From the NCBI GenBank assembly GCA_029891345.1, contig CM057005.1:64854760-64918759 (forward strand): a stretch of DNA of 64,000 nucleotides, read 5' to 3'. Made by a program: the position numbers and the translations under genes. Below are positions 1-13,223 of this stretch, piece after piece (position 1 is the stretch's first letter; every line of letters begins with the position of its first letter). Source of the DNA: Dryococelus australis. Lineage: Eukaryota; Arthropoda; Insecta; Phasmatodea; Phasmatidae. The notes beneath the pieces are model-generated. The model saw only the letters and a list, made by a program, of their open reading frames with translations, was not told where the DNA came from and did not search any database.

Positions 1-2815
1 GTAGTATATCTGAACTGTAGGTAGCTTTAATGCACAATATTAGACCCTAAATGCGCAAGTCAGCAAAAAAATATTTACTGCCCGTCGAAATAATCACATC
101 GAGTAATAAAGAAAATAAACTTATTTATTTAGTTCTGCTTGTTTAACACTGGAGAAAAAGGTGGTGTTGAACCAAACAAAATTTGTTTGACGCAACCAAA
201 TTAATTATTTGTATAGGGGCAGTAGAATATTTTGTTCTTGAAACCAACTTATTTTGTTGTACTAATTTGGTTTACCCATACTCTGTGTACGATTCGTTTA
301 GCGTTACTAAAGATTTGTTTGGCCCTGCGCATATTAACCCGCTCTTTCACAGTGCCCACAATCGTGGACATGTTGCAAATGATTGAACATTTATAACCAG
401 TCCTGTACACACTGCAAGGTATCAGTGCCCAGTTTTCCTTATGGCTAGTCTTATTGTGGAATTTCCTACGCCTTTTTTTGACGGGAATGGTTAATGCCAA
501 TATCATCGAGCACGCGAAACGTTGTTCAATGACTGCGATTAAAATGCTGACCACGCGTACAATGCTCGCCAAAAAAATTTACGCGATAGCAACACTCGAA
601 TTCAGAAATTAGCGCGTGACCGAACGGGTTAAAACGGTTTCAGTTGACGTTTGAAAATAGCGAAATCGCGACCGTGACCAGAAGCCTGGTCGTTTGCGCC
701 CGAGTGCTACACCGAAGCAACATCAGTTGAAGCGACTACTGATGGAATTTGAATTTTTTTTTCAAATACACACAATTCAAATACCGGACAGTGTGCGTGA
801 AAATTCGTTTAAAGTTCTACAGCGTTATATTTTAGTTTCGTGTCGAGCTTGTTTTATCAAGATTTTTATATTATCATTCATAAATAAACGCACTAAAAAC
901 ATTTTTGCTATTATACTTGTCGCGCACAAAAATTGTAAGCGAACTCTCGAGCTGTATTTTCGAACGACGTTATCAAACGGGTGGCCAAACAAGTGTATAC
1001 GGCTGATATTGTTGATAGTCCAATTAATTTTTGACAGCGTGTATTTTGTTACATGGACCAAATCAGTTTGCGTGCTTTTCAGATTTTGTTCACTCAATAG
1101 AAATATTTCGTTGGGGCAACTAAATATGCATTTGGCCCAATACGGAACAGTATTCTGTTTGGTATAACAAACTTTTGTCTCGGTTTACATTTCTTCAGAA
1201 GTATAACTTTCCCAAAATATGGAAAACGAGACGTTTGTGATTAGTGCGAAGTAACAATGCCACACAAAAAAATAATCTACAGCCATAATGAATTTCATTT
1301 TATCCACAATTACTTCCGTCATATTCGAATTAAAACTTTTTTTTTTTTTTCTTTTTTTTTACTTCTTGGCTTTCGGGTACGCGTACCAACATATTTGTTT
1401 ATGTAACTAAGTTTTGGAAGTGGCGATACCTGGAACATTTAAGGGATATTCAGAAATGAAGCGGAAGTGACAAAAATTTAGCGTTTCCAATTTGAGCATT
1501 ACATAAAATACTTGCATACGAAGGAAAACACTTTGCAGATGCTGATAACGAAATGCGCAAGAACCAGTTTTTGGCTGCGGGCAAGTCTATTAGCAATGTG
1601 CGCTATTTAATCGGCTTAAAAAAACTTAAAATATGTTACTTCTGGACTGATGCAACCTAGATTACGCGTAAATGTGCAACACGAAATATTTCTTTCTTTC
1701 CTTGCCACCTATTAAAAAAAAAAAAAAAAAAAAACTGTCGCCAAACGCACAGAAATTTAGTAATATAAATGAAATACTCTAAATTTGAATATTATAACGT
1801 AGTTTTGGACGATTTTCTTAACTCACTTTCTCTAGAGAAAAGAAAATACAGAATTCTTGTTACATTGTATATCGATAACGATAGTGAAAATGCGCTAGTT
1901 TTTTTTTTCATGCAGTCTAGGAACTCTACAAGCAATGAACAGCAACTATTTTTCAGTAATCTACTGTTGCATGCACGACTACGTATGATTGTATCATTAC
2001 AGAAATATACTTGACATTTGCAAATAATAAAGTGTTGCTACTGGGAACGAAATCTTAGTTGTTAGTTATATAATATGTTTATAATTATAACATTTCCACG
2101 TACAGAAAATGTGAGGATTGAAACTGAATTATTGCGGAAACTTTACAAGCAATTCTATATTAACGTGGTTGCCAATTGCGGTTACCAGCTGAGTGTAAGG
2201 ATAGGAGGGTTTTAAAAGTTCAGTGATTTAAGGATTGTCTTAGCCACCTATAACGACATCGTTTAAAAAAAACGCTTTGTCCATCTAGGCCCACGCCACA
2301 TTTCTTTTAAAAAAAATACATTTTTAGAAAATATATTTTAAACCATAAAAATTGCGATTAAATTGAGATTTATAGACACAATAGGAACACGAAACCACGA
2401 ACTCTTTTTAATTTATTTCTGCTTGCTCTGTTGTAGCATGGTTCTTCTATTCAAAGGACACAAATAATTGTGGATGGTAGCTCATGCACTTCTAAAATAA
2501 TTAAGCAAGCAAAACCCTGCCCATTTGCTCGGCAACACCCTTAAGAACCCTAATTCCATAACTCTGAGCTGGGGAAAAATTTTCATAGAAAAACGCTACG
2601 ACACGGAATTGCTAACAAACATGACAGGAAAAACTTTACGTATAGTTTCTTGAACTAATATGGTATGTAAGAAGTTATTGCATAGAAAAATTACACAGAA
2701 AAATATTTTGTATACGATTAGCAGGATTTAAAATGCTGCGGGTGCGTTATTACAGTGAGTTTATTGCGACAGTATTACTTTAGTGAGAAAATAGTTAGTT
2801 GCGGGAGGGAAAAAA
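1..2815. other. AT-rich DNA, no gene recognised
   Basis: Open frames here are short and overlap on both strands, for example 694-1167 (+) and 825-1097 (-). None shows a domain I recognise. The stretch around 480-720 is richer in CpG than its surroundings. Homopolymer A or T runs occur near 1339-1360 and 1713-1733. I see no RNA gene and no transposon ends. Confidence 0.5.
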
Positions 2816-2819
2816 GTGT

Positions 2820-3230
2820 AATGCGTCGAAACGAAGCGCCGAGTGCCTGAGTGTGTTCGTATGCTTGGCAGGCGGGATTGCCCCCACCCCCCCCCCCCTT
2901 TTCTGGTGGTAGTTTACCTGTAGTGACGCGACGGTGTGCGGGTTGCTTTCGTGGCAGGCGCGTTGCTCGCCGCGTTGCGTCTGTTCCCTTCTGCCACCTG
3001 GTGCGCTACTGCGAAGAGAAGTCGCCGACGGCGGCTCGGTTCATTTATAAAACGGCCCGCTCGGCGGCAACCTCCTCCCCCCTCCCCTATCGGGCACGGG
3101 TGCGCGCGTGAGCCGAACCCACCCCCTCCCCCCCTCCGTGACGTCACGGCCGGCGGCAGCCAATGGGCGTGCTCCCCGGCCCCTCTAGGCGCGCGCGGGG
3201 GTGGTAAAATAGAAGTAACAAGCTAGCGTT
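2820..3230. promoter_or_regulatory. CpG-rich island, candidate promoter
   Basis: An abrupt GC- and CpG-rich block lies in AT-rich surroundings. It contains a TATA-like motif (TTTATAAAA, 3044-3052), a palindromic CRE (TGACGTCA, near 3139), a CCAAT box (near 3160) and several C-rich runs. If transcription runs leftward, CCAAT and CRE lie about 90-110 bp upstream of the TATA motif, which is a normal promoter order. The rightward reading has the stronger TATAAAA match but the other boxes would be downstream. No adjoining coding exon was recognised, so this could also be a first exon or a GC-rich relic. Direction is unresolved. Confidence 0.45.
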
Positions 3231-3259
3231 GCTTGCCCAACTTGTTAGCGTGGGTTGTT

Positions 3260-6050
3260 CGCGAATCTTCACCCCCCCCCCCAACCTACATACCCCTCTT
3301 GAAGGTCCAAACAGAATTCATATTGCCAATAACACCTCGTTCCTCGCGTGTTTAACCGGTGCCAATACGCACTTAGCTAAGAGCAGCATGGATGTTACGA
3401 CTGTTGCGCACACGTTCCTGTGTTTGCTACCAAAACCGGAACCTACCTGCGATTTCTGGTTTGGCGAGATCAGTTGCGGCATTTGACGGGCGCAGGTCCA
3501 GAGTTGGGCCTCGAACGTGGGAAGGCCAGTTTGCAGTGCCTGTTGTATGTGAATTGGGCTAGGTGTCATGACGAGAAAGGAGTTTCTCAAACAGTTATGG
3601 TCCCAAAAAATTTTTTATGAATACGGACGACAATAACACGCACTACTAGAGCCCTGTCGCTCCTGCGTTCGAGGCACTGAACCTGCATGCAGTGCTTTGG
3701 ATGTTGCTTTCTTGAGCAAATGGTATCTCTAACAATGGGATTTTACTACACGCGATGAAAAGTCCATATATTAAACTACGACTGTGCCGTTTTATTTTTC
3801 TCCTACCTATTGAAGTAGTACTGGAAAGCTCTAAAAACGATATTTTTAAACACTTTCGCGATCATTTTTTTTTTTTTTTTTTTAGAATAAACTTACTATT
3901 ATGAAAAGAAAACTGTACGGGCTTAGAATTTTTTTAAAAATCTTTTCCGGAAAAAAGAGTTGTATCCCTAGGACATTTTTTTGCTCAGGTACGCATAAAC
4001 GTGCAAACGAGTGTATAGAAATAATTTGACCTGACTACTTCACTCTTAAATATTCAACCGATAGTCTTCAGACATTCCTACACTTTCGTTACTATAACGA
4101 TGTGTGCAACAGAGGGCTGCGACTTTACCTTCTGACTTTACTGCGTCCTAAACCAAAGGCGTGGCAAGGCAGGATTTGCATTAAAACTTGGCAAAACTTA
4201 TCAGTATACTAATAATGGCAAAAGCTGCGCAAAAACAATTTTTCTGTACAGTGTAAGGGTAATTAAATGTTTGAAACTATTTTTAATAGAAACAATACGT
4301 GTGGTTATGTTCTTTTATTTTAAGTACTTTTTTTTAAATTCACATTTCTTTCACAAATAATACACATTGAATACTTCTTTGATTAACTTTCTGACAGGTC
4401 ATCTAAAAGGTTAACATTGTTATTTCCTTTCCCATAGAGGCCAATTTGATACTTAAAATATTTACATAAAACCCAGGTTGCCTAAATATAGAATAAAATG
4501 CAACCCAATTCAGGTACCAATATTTTCGCTGGTATTTAGCTAATACTTATATAGATTATATTTATGCTCCGTACTGGCCATATTAATAAGTAAATATAAA
4601 CTGCAAAAGGCCATCATAAAACATATTGAGCAGGTGACCCCAATTTACAATAGTTACAATGGCTACTATATTACGGTAGCGCCTACATTTGCCATTTTCA
4701 TTATTACATTATGTTTAATTCCTACACTAGTAAAATCCCCATTTTGGTAACCCACTACAGGTCATCAAACAATAATTATGATTAATTTGCTTGCACTCCC
4801 AAGTGGATGGGAGCAACTGCTAGGCAATGCCAGCCTTAACTCCAGCGAGTAAATTGGATTTCTGAACAAGCCCTAAACTACGTAAAGTTTCTCTTAAAAA
4901 ATCCTAAAACGAGGAGTTTCGCATAACTCCTACTCAATTCCAGAAGCGGAGACCATAATTAACGATTATTGGCAAGTGTTCAGAAAAAGTTACGAAATGT
5001 TTACCAAGATTTGCAATAGTTTACCCGTGGTTTCTAGTGGTAATAATAAAGTGATAATAAATAATAATACGTCTTGGTGACGGCATTGCCACTAAAATTG
5101 AGTTACAAAGTAACAGTATTGGGTTTTTGACTAAAAGGTCAACATTTCGCAAAATTAAAAAACTTGAATTATTTTACGGCCGTCATGGCCCCTGCGTAAC
5201 ACCAAAGTGACGCAAGTGACCCGTTTGCTTTAGGAGCATACATTGCCCCGTCGAGGTCGCTGAACTGACCTCGAGAGTAGAGTGTGCCGGCATTAAATAC
5301 ACCGCTCCGCCTACTTGCGCTACCAATCAATTAAATTTCTTCCCTCAAAGGCCGTTTTTCTAAGAAATCGGCTGGTTTTCAATTACTTCTAAGAGGGTTC
5401 AAGCTATTCACAGCCAATGGCTGAAAACATCACCATTTATGGTGACCGACGCAGTGGACACCAATTTCCCTTAGGGGGTATAACACAACGAAATAAAAAA
5501 CATTCAATCAGATTACAAATACACCCTCAACTTCAGTCCTCTTGGCCAAGATGCCGGAAGTAACGTAACAAAACGTCACATTTTCGTCGGCGCGCGCGCA
5601 CCTTTCCAAGCTGGTTCTTCGACTGTGCTGTGCTCCCACGACGAATCACAGAAACATCAGTCCACTGCACACTTCTTGACCGGCCTTGGTGTTGCTGCAC
5701 GTGAAAATTTGGCACGGACATACATTTATTATTCCGGGTACCTCAGATTATTTAAAAGTATCTTGCAGTGACGTAAAGCAGGTAAGAACATCACAGTTCT
5801 ATTTTATTAGGAGTTGTAAACCACGTCGGAAAGTTTTAAGCCTTGACACAATATATGTGGAAGTTCGTGCGTAATGAGTCGTACGCTGCACAATTTAACA
5901 GGTTACCAGGCAAACACAGTAAGTACTTTTTGTGCCACACGGTCACAATCCCCTAATTTTAAGAATGTTTTTAAGTTGTTTTGCAAGTTGAAAATATTCA
6001 CTGACATGCGGTGACGGGTCGCCTGTTACACCCCCCCCCCCTCCTGACCT
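3260..6050. other. no gene recognised; faint dispersed repeat
   Basis: This is mostly AT-rich intergenic DNA. The segment about 3650-3830 resembles 43460-43640 at low identity, notably around a shared TTAAACTA motif, so it may be an old dispersed repeat. A 62-residue minus-strand frame at 5533-5721 begins MSVPNFHV and is rich in Arg, but I recognise no family. Nothing else is supported. Confidence 0.35.
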
Positions 6051-6240
6051 TCCTTAAAGGGGTGGACTCTCCAGGAAAAGCAATTCATCCATGTTGAGAA
6101 TTCCATCCATTTTGAGAAGATGCCAGGAACCCAAAGCAAAGTGGCCAGCTTCGAAGTAGGACCAGCAGTTCTTCTATCATTCCAGATCCGAGAAGAAAGT
6201 CCACAGTATCACCATCAAGATGCTCCAGGAACACCATCAC

Positions 6241-6315
6241 CAGGAACATCCAGTGGGATGCCATAATCAAGAACATCCAGTGTACCATCATCATCAGGAA
6301 TGTCCAGTGGATCGC
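6241..6315. repeat. short degenerate tandem repeat
   Basis: About three imperfect copies of a 24-30 bp unit containing AACATCCAGTG follow one another. On the minus strand they read as Asp/Pro/Val-rich peptide repeats. They lie beyond the end of the Gypsy integrase remnant, and whether they belong to that element is unclear. Confidence 0.5.
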
Positions 6316-6439
6316 AATTGAAAAAGAAACAACTTGCACAAGTATTGTCATCAGGAGAAAAGATCCCCACCTCTACTCTATCAGGAATGGGAGTCCCCAT
6401 CGAGAGCATCCCAAATCAGTTCCGATAACTTCAAGGGGA

Positions 6440-6755
6440 CAAGGGGGTTCTAAATATCTTTAATTAATATTGCAATATTGCGATTTAATCCAAAATCACT
6501 TTTACAACTATAGAGCACCTAACTTATCATAATATTTATCATCAAACCAGCAATGTACACAAAATACAAAATTTACAACTACTAACCCCGTTAAAACTAC
6601 ATGAGCATGGATAATAAACGAAATAAGCATGAATTATGGTCAGCAATGGCCCCGAGGGAGCCCACTTCTTCTATGCCCAACTTAAAAACAAGACGATCAA
6701 TTACACTATAAAATGTATGTAAAAAATCCCACATACCACATGATCACAATTAGTG
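6440..6755. other. spacer between repeat and Gypsy fossil
   Basis: AT-rich sequence lies just beyond the 3' end of the Gypsy integrase remnant on the minus strand. A 3' LTR would be expected about here, but I could not find a matching copy on the other side of the element, so no LTR is called. Confidence 0.4.
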
Positions 6756-6759
6756 ACTG

Positions 6760-9700
6760 ATTATACCGACTACCTACTGAGTGGTACACATCGTCAACTG
6801 TGTTACGTGACACTTAATTACAACTTTCTTCAAAACTACATCTTCCAGCTCGACAGTGACAGGGGTCAAGAATCTGTATATCATAAAGGGCCCCTGATAC
6901 TTTGGTGCAAGCTTAGCGCTGAATTGAGCGGCCTTGTAACTAAGAAAATGTGTTTCAGCCATTACTTTGTCTTTTATTTTAAAGGTCACTGTACCACTAG
7001 AAGAACCTTTCCTGGCTGACAATTTCCTATGATGCTTCTGCAACCTCTTTGTAGCCTCTGCCCATACTTCCTCTAACGAACTTTTACTCGCTATATCCCA
7101 GCAAAAGCTCTGCAAGCCCCATGCATGAATAAGTGGGTGAAAAAGCCTTCGGCTAAAAAACACCTCAGATGGAATCTTCTGGGTCGCATCGCTAACAATA
7201 GTTAGTACGAAACCAAATCCCATTCCTTATGTTTTCCGGTTTGAAAAGCTCTGAGTTACCTTCAAATTCCGGTTATATCGTTCCCCCAGATTAGCTTTTA
7301 GATAATAAGGGGTTATTTGCACTAACTTTATGCCCCAAGCAAAGGCTAAATTTTTCACCTCTACCAATACAAAGTAGGTGGCATTGTTGGTAACAATATT
7401 CATGGGAGATTCAAATACGGGGAAGAGGCGCTGACTCAAAATCCTACAGATTTCTATAGACTTAATTGTATGCAAAGGAAAGAAAAACACACATTTGCTA
7501 AAACTATCCACAGTAACAAGTATGGATGTAAACCCTGAAGTGGTGCGAGGCAAGGGACCACACACATCCAGGTAAATCGCTCGCAAGGTAACGTGGCAAC
7601 CTTAGAACTATATGGGCTGATATTCTTGGCATTTCGGGGCTTGGCCCTCTGACAATCCAGACAAGCCTTCACTATATCTTCAATTTCACTGGTCCTGCTA
7701 GGCCAGTGAAACATCTTCCTTATCATGTATACTGTTTTATCCTATCCCAAATGTGCTCCAAAGAAGGTATTATGATAATATTATTATATTTGCCCCCCAC
7801 AAAACTGAAGGAACAAATATGCTAAATTTCCTGGTTTTGGTGTCCACAAAATCTATCACCCCTTTCCGAACTTCAAAAGGACTACCTTTACCAGCAGTAA
7901 TATCCGCCCCGATCTGCTTACACTCAGGGTCAATTTCTTGATGTTGCAAACTCAGGTACGCCTGAGGGAAATCTTTGAGAGTCTCAACTTGTCCTCCCTC
8001 AGTACCTTCCACATCCCTATATGCATTCTTCATGGACACCAAGAGGCCTGATTATCTTCCACCGCCAATAATCCCACTTGTATCTACACACAATACCCTT
8101 ATACTTATTGGATTGTCTCCCGAATCACACAGAGAAGCATTATCGACAACATTAGAAACACTATTACAAACATGTTCGGTTTGGCAAAAAATATTGCCCG
8201 GTTTGCAGAAAGCGACACGGGAAAAACAGTAGAAACATTAGGAACATCGAAAACACTATAGATTTAACAAAATACACTAAACCTATTAGCAAAAGGTATC
8301 ACAGAAAGAACAGTATTAACAGAATCCGAGAGCTCCACACAAAATTCATCAGAATCAAACATCCAGGATAGCGCATCGGCTACCCCATTGTCCACTCTCT
8401 TTATGTGTTGAACAACAAACTTGAAACACATGAGGCGTACTTACCAATGAGCCGATTGTCCCACGGGTTTATTGGTTGACAAAAACCAGCTGGGAGCTTG
8501 GTTATATGTGTGCAAGGTTAACTCTGCACCTTCCAGATAATCTTTGTACTTCTCCATGCCATATATGGCAGCCAACACTTTCTTCTCGTAGGCCGAGTAT
8601 CTTTGAGCGGCTGGATTTAGGAGTCGACTAGCATAAGAAATAGGTGCTAGATTCCCTTCTACCTCTTGGCACAAAACAGCCCCCAAAGTGTTTGAGTTAG
8701 TGTCAACTAGCAAAATGAACCATTGGTCGAAACATGGCAATTGAATCACAGGAGTAGCAATTTTCTCTTTCAGAAAGCAAAAAGCATGCTTCTGAGCATC
8801 TCCCCAAACAAACTCTACCCCTTTTCTCTTTAAGGCATTAAAGGGCTCAGCTATTTCGGCAACATTTGGAATGAATTTGGAATAAAATCCACCATACCAA
8901 GAAATCTGTGAACACCACGCAAGTTCTTAGGGGCAGGGAAATTTACAATTAAACCAATCTTTTCAGGGTCCATTAGCATAGTCCTTTCAGATATCGCAAA
9001 CCTCGGATATCTCGCGTAGGTCTTCACCCACGTAACCTTGTCGGGATTCATGATCAGTCCCGCCTCTCTTAAAGCTGTTAAAAACAACCTCAGATGTTCT
9101 AAATGATACTGTACATACACATACCTGGAAAAGTACTCGAGACATTGCCTGTGGGCCACAGTTCACACCCATTAGAAGTCTCTTCCACTGAAATTGCCCC
9201 CAGGGGGGGGGGGTGACAAACGTCAAGACTCCTAGAGTCTGGATGCAGATCTACTTGCAAAAAGGCCGAATTAATATAAATTATAGAAAAGTATGGGGCC
9301 TGCCCCACATGCTGGAAAACTCTCCCCCTCTCCCCCTCTCCCCCTCTCCCCCTCTCCCCCTCTCCCCCTCTCCCCTCTCCCGCGCTCGCGCTCGCGCTCG
9401 CGCTCGCTCTCTCTCTGTGGTGGGCAATGGATCCGCAAAGATCAGTTTATTAACCTTTCTCTAGTCTCATATAACACAATAATCCCCAGGTGTTTTCTCA
9501 GGAATAAAAAATGCTGGACTGGAAAAATTACTTTCCGAGGGCTCAACCACGTCATCCTGCTGTAATTTGTGGATGATTTTCCTAAATATCCTTAATTTAG
9601 GAGACACTACTCGATAAGGTGCTGATGACACAGGCTCCTGATTCCTTAACATCAACACTATGAGTTGTTTACTACAGTGCCCCAATTTACAGGTGATGAC

Positions 9701-10090
9701 ATCACTGAATTCCTGGTGCAATAATTCCAAACTTTCTTCATGGTTGCTCTCTCCTGACTGAGCTGTCTTTACCGACAGATCGACAGTGTGAAACCTCTTC
9801 GACATTACTTCAATTACCTGAGAACTACAAAAGGAAAATTTTAATTCTTTGTTGGCAACATCTAAAAGAGCTTGAGTTTTGCCAAAAAAAAAAATCAATT
9901 CCCACAATGTCATGTGAAAGACCAGACAAAATCCTAAAGGTGAATTTCCAAGAAAACTCTGCAATTTTAATCTTAACTATTGCGATGCCATGTGAGGTAA
10001 TCATACCACCATTGGCCATGTCTACAATGAGGATACTCTGTAAGCCAACCTTAACAGGTAATGTTATAGAATAATATGAAAGCAGATAAT
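6760..10090 (-). mobile_element. Ty3/Gypsy-type LTR retrotransposon fossil (pol)
   Basis: A decayed pol region on the minus strand keeps the Gypsy order. Parts recognised are an aspartic-protease-like end (about 9880-10080), reverse transcriptase pieces (about 8850-9600, including a stretch resembling the RT thumb/connection), RNase H (about 8440-8750), an integrase zinc-binding region (about 7600-7726), the integrase core (about 7230-7590) and the integrase C-terminal region with the YQGPF-like motif (about 6774-7220). No gag and no LTR pair was identified. A C/T and CG microsatellite interrupts the RT region. It is heavily broken, with roughly ten or more breaks, and looks old. It is a fossil only. 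Confidence 0.85.
9317..9417. repeat. CCCCTCT / CGCGCT / CT microsatellite
   Basis: A compound low-complexity tract runs from repeated CCCCTCT-like units into CGCTCG units and then CT. It lies inside the Gypsy reverse transcriptase remnant and must have arisen or expanded after that element decayed. Confidence 0.85.
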
Positions 10091-10119
10091 GTATCATCAT
10101 ACAAATAATTGGGGAATAT

Positions 10120-11690
10120 AAAATTTTCCATCTTCTGTAGTTGCAGTCTGGTAAATCTGTGCACATGAACGAAAAAGAGGCTCCTTTAGTGATGGACTCT
10201 CTCATGCCCCATTGTAGGTGCTCGTGTGGTGAACAATCACTCCCAAAATATGTTGAAACAAAAACACTTTCACGGTCGAATGACAAATGGACACTTCTTT
10301 TTGTGCACAGGTGATAGAAAGTTTGTCCACGCCCTGAGAAGTGCCTGATCCACTTTTATGATGTGAAAATCTGAAGGCTGCTCTCTTGCTACAGAAAAAT
10401 GGTGCCACCAACGTTCAGGAAGTTAAGCAGGAGTCTTGAGTTAGATCAGGGCGATATTGCGATCACACTCCAAGTATGAGTGGCCTCCAACGTGGAATGT
10501 TACTTTGAGTCCGGTCTTCTTGCACTGTACACAACATAGGGAAAGAATCTGACAATTGTGTAGTTATTCTACTCCCAACAATTGCCGCAGAAAATTTCAA
10601 GATGTTTGACCTCTTAATTCAGCTGTGTAAAAATGAAGTTATGCAGTACAGATACAACTTCGTCTGCTCCTCCCCCCCCCCCAATAGTCTCACCATAGTA
10701 GTAAAAGTATGATTATCTGTTAGACAAAATGTGAATGTTGAATGTGAACACAGATAGGTGTCTTGTATTAGAAGTCATTTGTGCAAATTTTGGGCGTACT
10801 GAGATTTTTTTGATAGTCCATAACAATACCTGCGTAATCTGTATGTTTTCTACTCCTAATTTTTGTATTCTTCTTTCTGGTGTAAAAATTTCAGCTTTAG
10901 TCTCATGAACATCATTTTCTACGCTCAGTTTCCTTCTCATCACTTAAGAGAATATTCTCTTCTTCATTAGAAGCAGTTTTCAATCTCTCTTCCAAAACAC
11001 GGGTTTCTGCTTGAAATTTGTCACACATGGTGTACATATCAGTTCTCTGAAACCCAAATTTAATATTGAAATGTGTGTTGAATTCTATAATATTCGTATG
11101 ACAAATTTGAGAGATTTCTCTCTTTGTAAATCTGATGCATTTTGTTCACATTTTGTTCAGGTGGCAGGCACAACTTTTTGCTAGCACCTCTACTTTAATG
11201 GCTTGGGGTACCTTTGAAAGAAGCAATGAGTTCTTTCATAGCTTTCTCTATATGTGGAGGTTTTTAACAGTGCATGTGTTTGTACTTCCCACGCTTATCC
11301 TTGGGTGCTACAACTAAGACCTCGCCTGAATTTTTTAAGTTTGCACTCTTCGTATTGAGATACCATGAATGGAAAAAAAAATGTTTTAGCACAAACAGGT
11401 ATCTCTGCTACATTGTGACCATCTGAGACACACACTTTGTAGGAATTTGTAGGAATAAGCATGGTCATGGAATTTCGCATGATTCACATCTTGTGTAGGC
11501 AAAAAGTTGTTTTATCGTGTCAATAGACATCAGACCAAATAAGTACATATTCTGTTCATCATGTGTCTGAATTTAATTTAATTCTTGTATACTTAGCAGT
11601 CTCTTCGGCAGAAACATTTTGAAAGCACTTCAACATTTTACATTTGCAGTCCGGGCCGGTCTAATGAGGTCACATAGGAAATTTATTCAT
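10120..11690 (-). pseudogene. relic of a DUF7869-type gene
   Basis: Several minus-strand segments, in order, resemble the multicopy DUF7869 protein family of insects as I remember it. They are a Cys-rich GPDCKCKMLKCF segment (11619-11657), an IPVCAKTFF segment (about 11380-11440), an FGFQRTDMYTMCDKF segment (about 11000-11060), MDYQKN (about 10805-10825), LSVFTFNIHIL (about 10715-10780), HLEIFCGNC (about 10575-10605), RFFPYVVYSARRPDS (about 10503-10553), a THTW segment (about 10455-10490) and STYNGA (about 10206-10228). The domain is thought to have an RNase-H-like fold, but its function is unknown to me. The copy lacks visible introns and is interrupted several times, so it is a retrocopy or part of a transposon. 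Its 3' end abuts the Gypsy fossil in the same orientation. Confidence 0.6.
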
Positions 11691-11699
11691 AACATCAGT

Positions 11700-13000
11700 C
11701 ATTTGACCGTAATTTTTTCTCATTGCCGAATTTACAGTGAATGAAACATTTGGATCATCATCTTTCACTTTCTACACCTTCCATACTTCCTCTTTTCACA
11801 ACAACACGTTAATACACACTTAACTACATTTTGTCTCCTGTAAAATGTAAACAGCCACAGATAATTTGAATACATGTTAGGTAACGCATTGACATCCAGC
11901 ATTCTCTCCTGTCTGCCACTGCCATCTAGTGTTATTGCAGTGTGCCGACATATTGTCGATCGTTGCTACGCCTTGACGATCAGTGTTTTTGATATTAAAA
12001 TCCTGAGTATTGTATTTGCCACCTTTAACTCAACTTTTATTAAATAGTAACATCCATCATTTTTGCAGTGGAATGTTAATTTATTTCAGTAAAATAATTA
12101 TTTTGCAGGTTAAAAGAGTTCATATTTGACGATCGAAAATTAACACAACTCAGCATTGCGTATCTTTAAGAACACACTAAAAACATCGATTACGTTATAT
12201 TTCATGTTTTGTAAAAAGGTATGACGTGTCACATTTTATAGAGTTCAATATTCTTTGCTACGATAGAATACTAGGATGCTATACATGAAATTCGTGTCAC
12301 GTGGCCGCTGGAAGATTTTATAGTATTAGCATCGTTCAAATAAAGTAGCTTTCAAGCATCCTTGACTTGCTCTTTTCTCGCAAAATTAAAAGATTACTTT
12401 CACGTAGGAGGGTGGGGAGTAGGGGATATCAAATAAACAAGAATAAAACAGCAAAGATGCAGTTTACGGAAAAGACGGAACGATGAAACGTTTGTATTAT
12501 TATGTTTGAAGTATAATGCAAACAAAACTAAGTGCGCGTCCCTTCCATTAAAAAAAAATTTTAACTCCCACGTACTATCTGTTTGAAGGCCCCAAGGTTA
12601 TTTTCAAGTATATTATTTGTTTAAAAAAAACTAACAAGACCTGCTTTGTATATTCTTTAGATCAGGCTGTTAAACGAGGGGGAAGGAATGATGTGTATTA
12701 GAATACGTACTTAAATATGTTTACAACAATATTTTTAGGTCGTATGTGTACTTCTTACGCAAAACTGTTTTGAAAAATCAAAGTATCGTACATTATTTAC
12801 ATATTTACAAATATACACATTATTAACGTACGTGTTTTAACAAGTTTCGCAAAGGTAGTCTTTATTGTTCGTCACTGCAATTGAAGAGCCTTCGCTCAGT
12901 GTCGCATAAATGCGCACTTCCGAAAAAAAGCATGCCTTCATCAGTGAATATCTTAAAGGCAGACTTAAAATTTATAATGCTATACTGGCCCAAATAAAAT
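11700..13000. other. no gene recognised
   Basis: AT-rich DNA lies between the DUF7869-type relic and MITE-B. The first part, 11700-11830, may still hold decayed N-terminal coding sequence of that relic. Nothing else is supported. Confidence 0.4.
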
Positions 13001-13223
13001 TATATAGTCCATTCACGGTTACTTCAAACTTTTCTGAAGCCCTGCTCAAGTTCTACTTTCAAGATATTCCTCCGCCTCATGCAAACAAAGCTTAACCGAG
13101 TTAAGAAAATCACACCAAATGGCAGCGCATCACATTTGTACGCAGTCATTTTAATAATATTTTACTAAAGAACTATTCCTTACAAGCCATTACCAACACA
13201 CCTGTATTCTCCCTATCTTTATA

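Noticed and set aside
694-1167. 157-residue open frame
   Set aside because: No recognisable domain, overlapped by an antisense frame, and its Phe/Ile/Arg-rich composition fits chance in AT-rich DNA.
2851-3226. Overlapping frames in the CpG island
   Set aside because: Open frames on both strands with Pro/Arg-rich content are expected from GC-rich sequence lacking stops.
5745-5785. Possible micro-exon ending CAGGTAAGA
   Set aside because: The donor-like sequence is good but there is no coding context or partner exon to support it.
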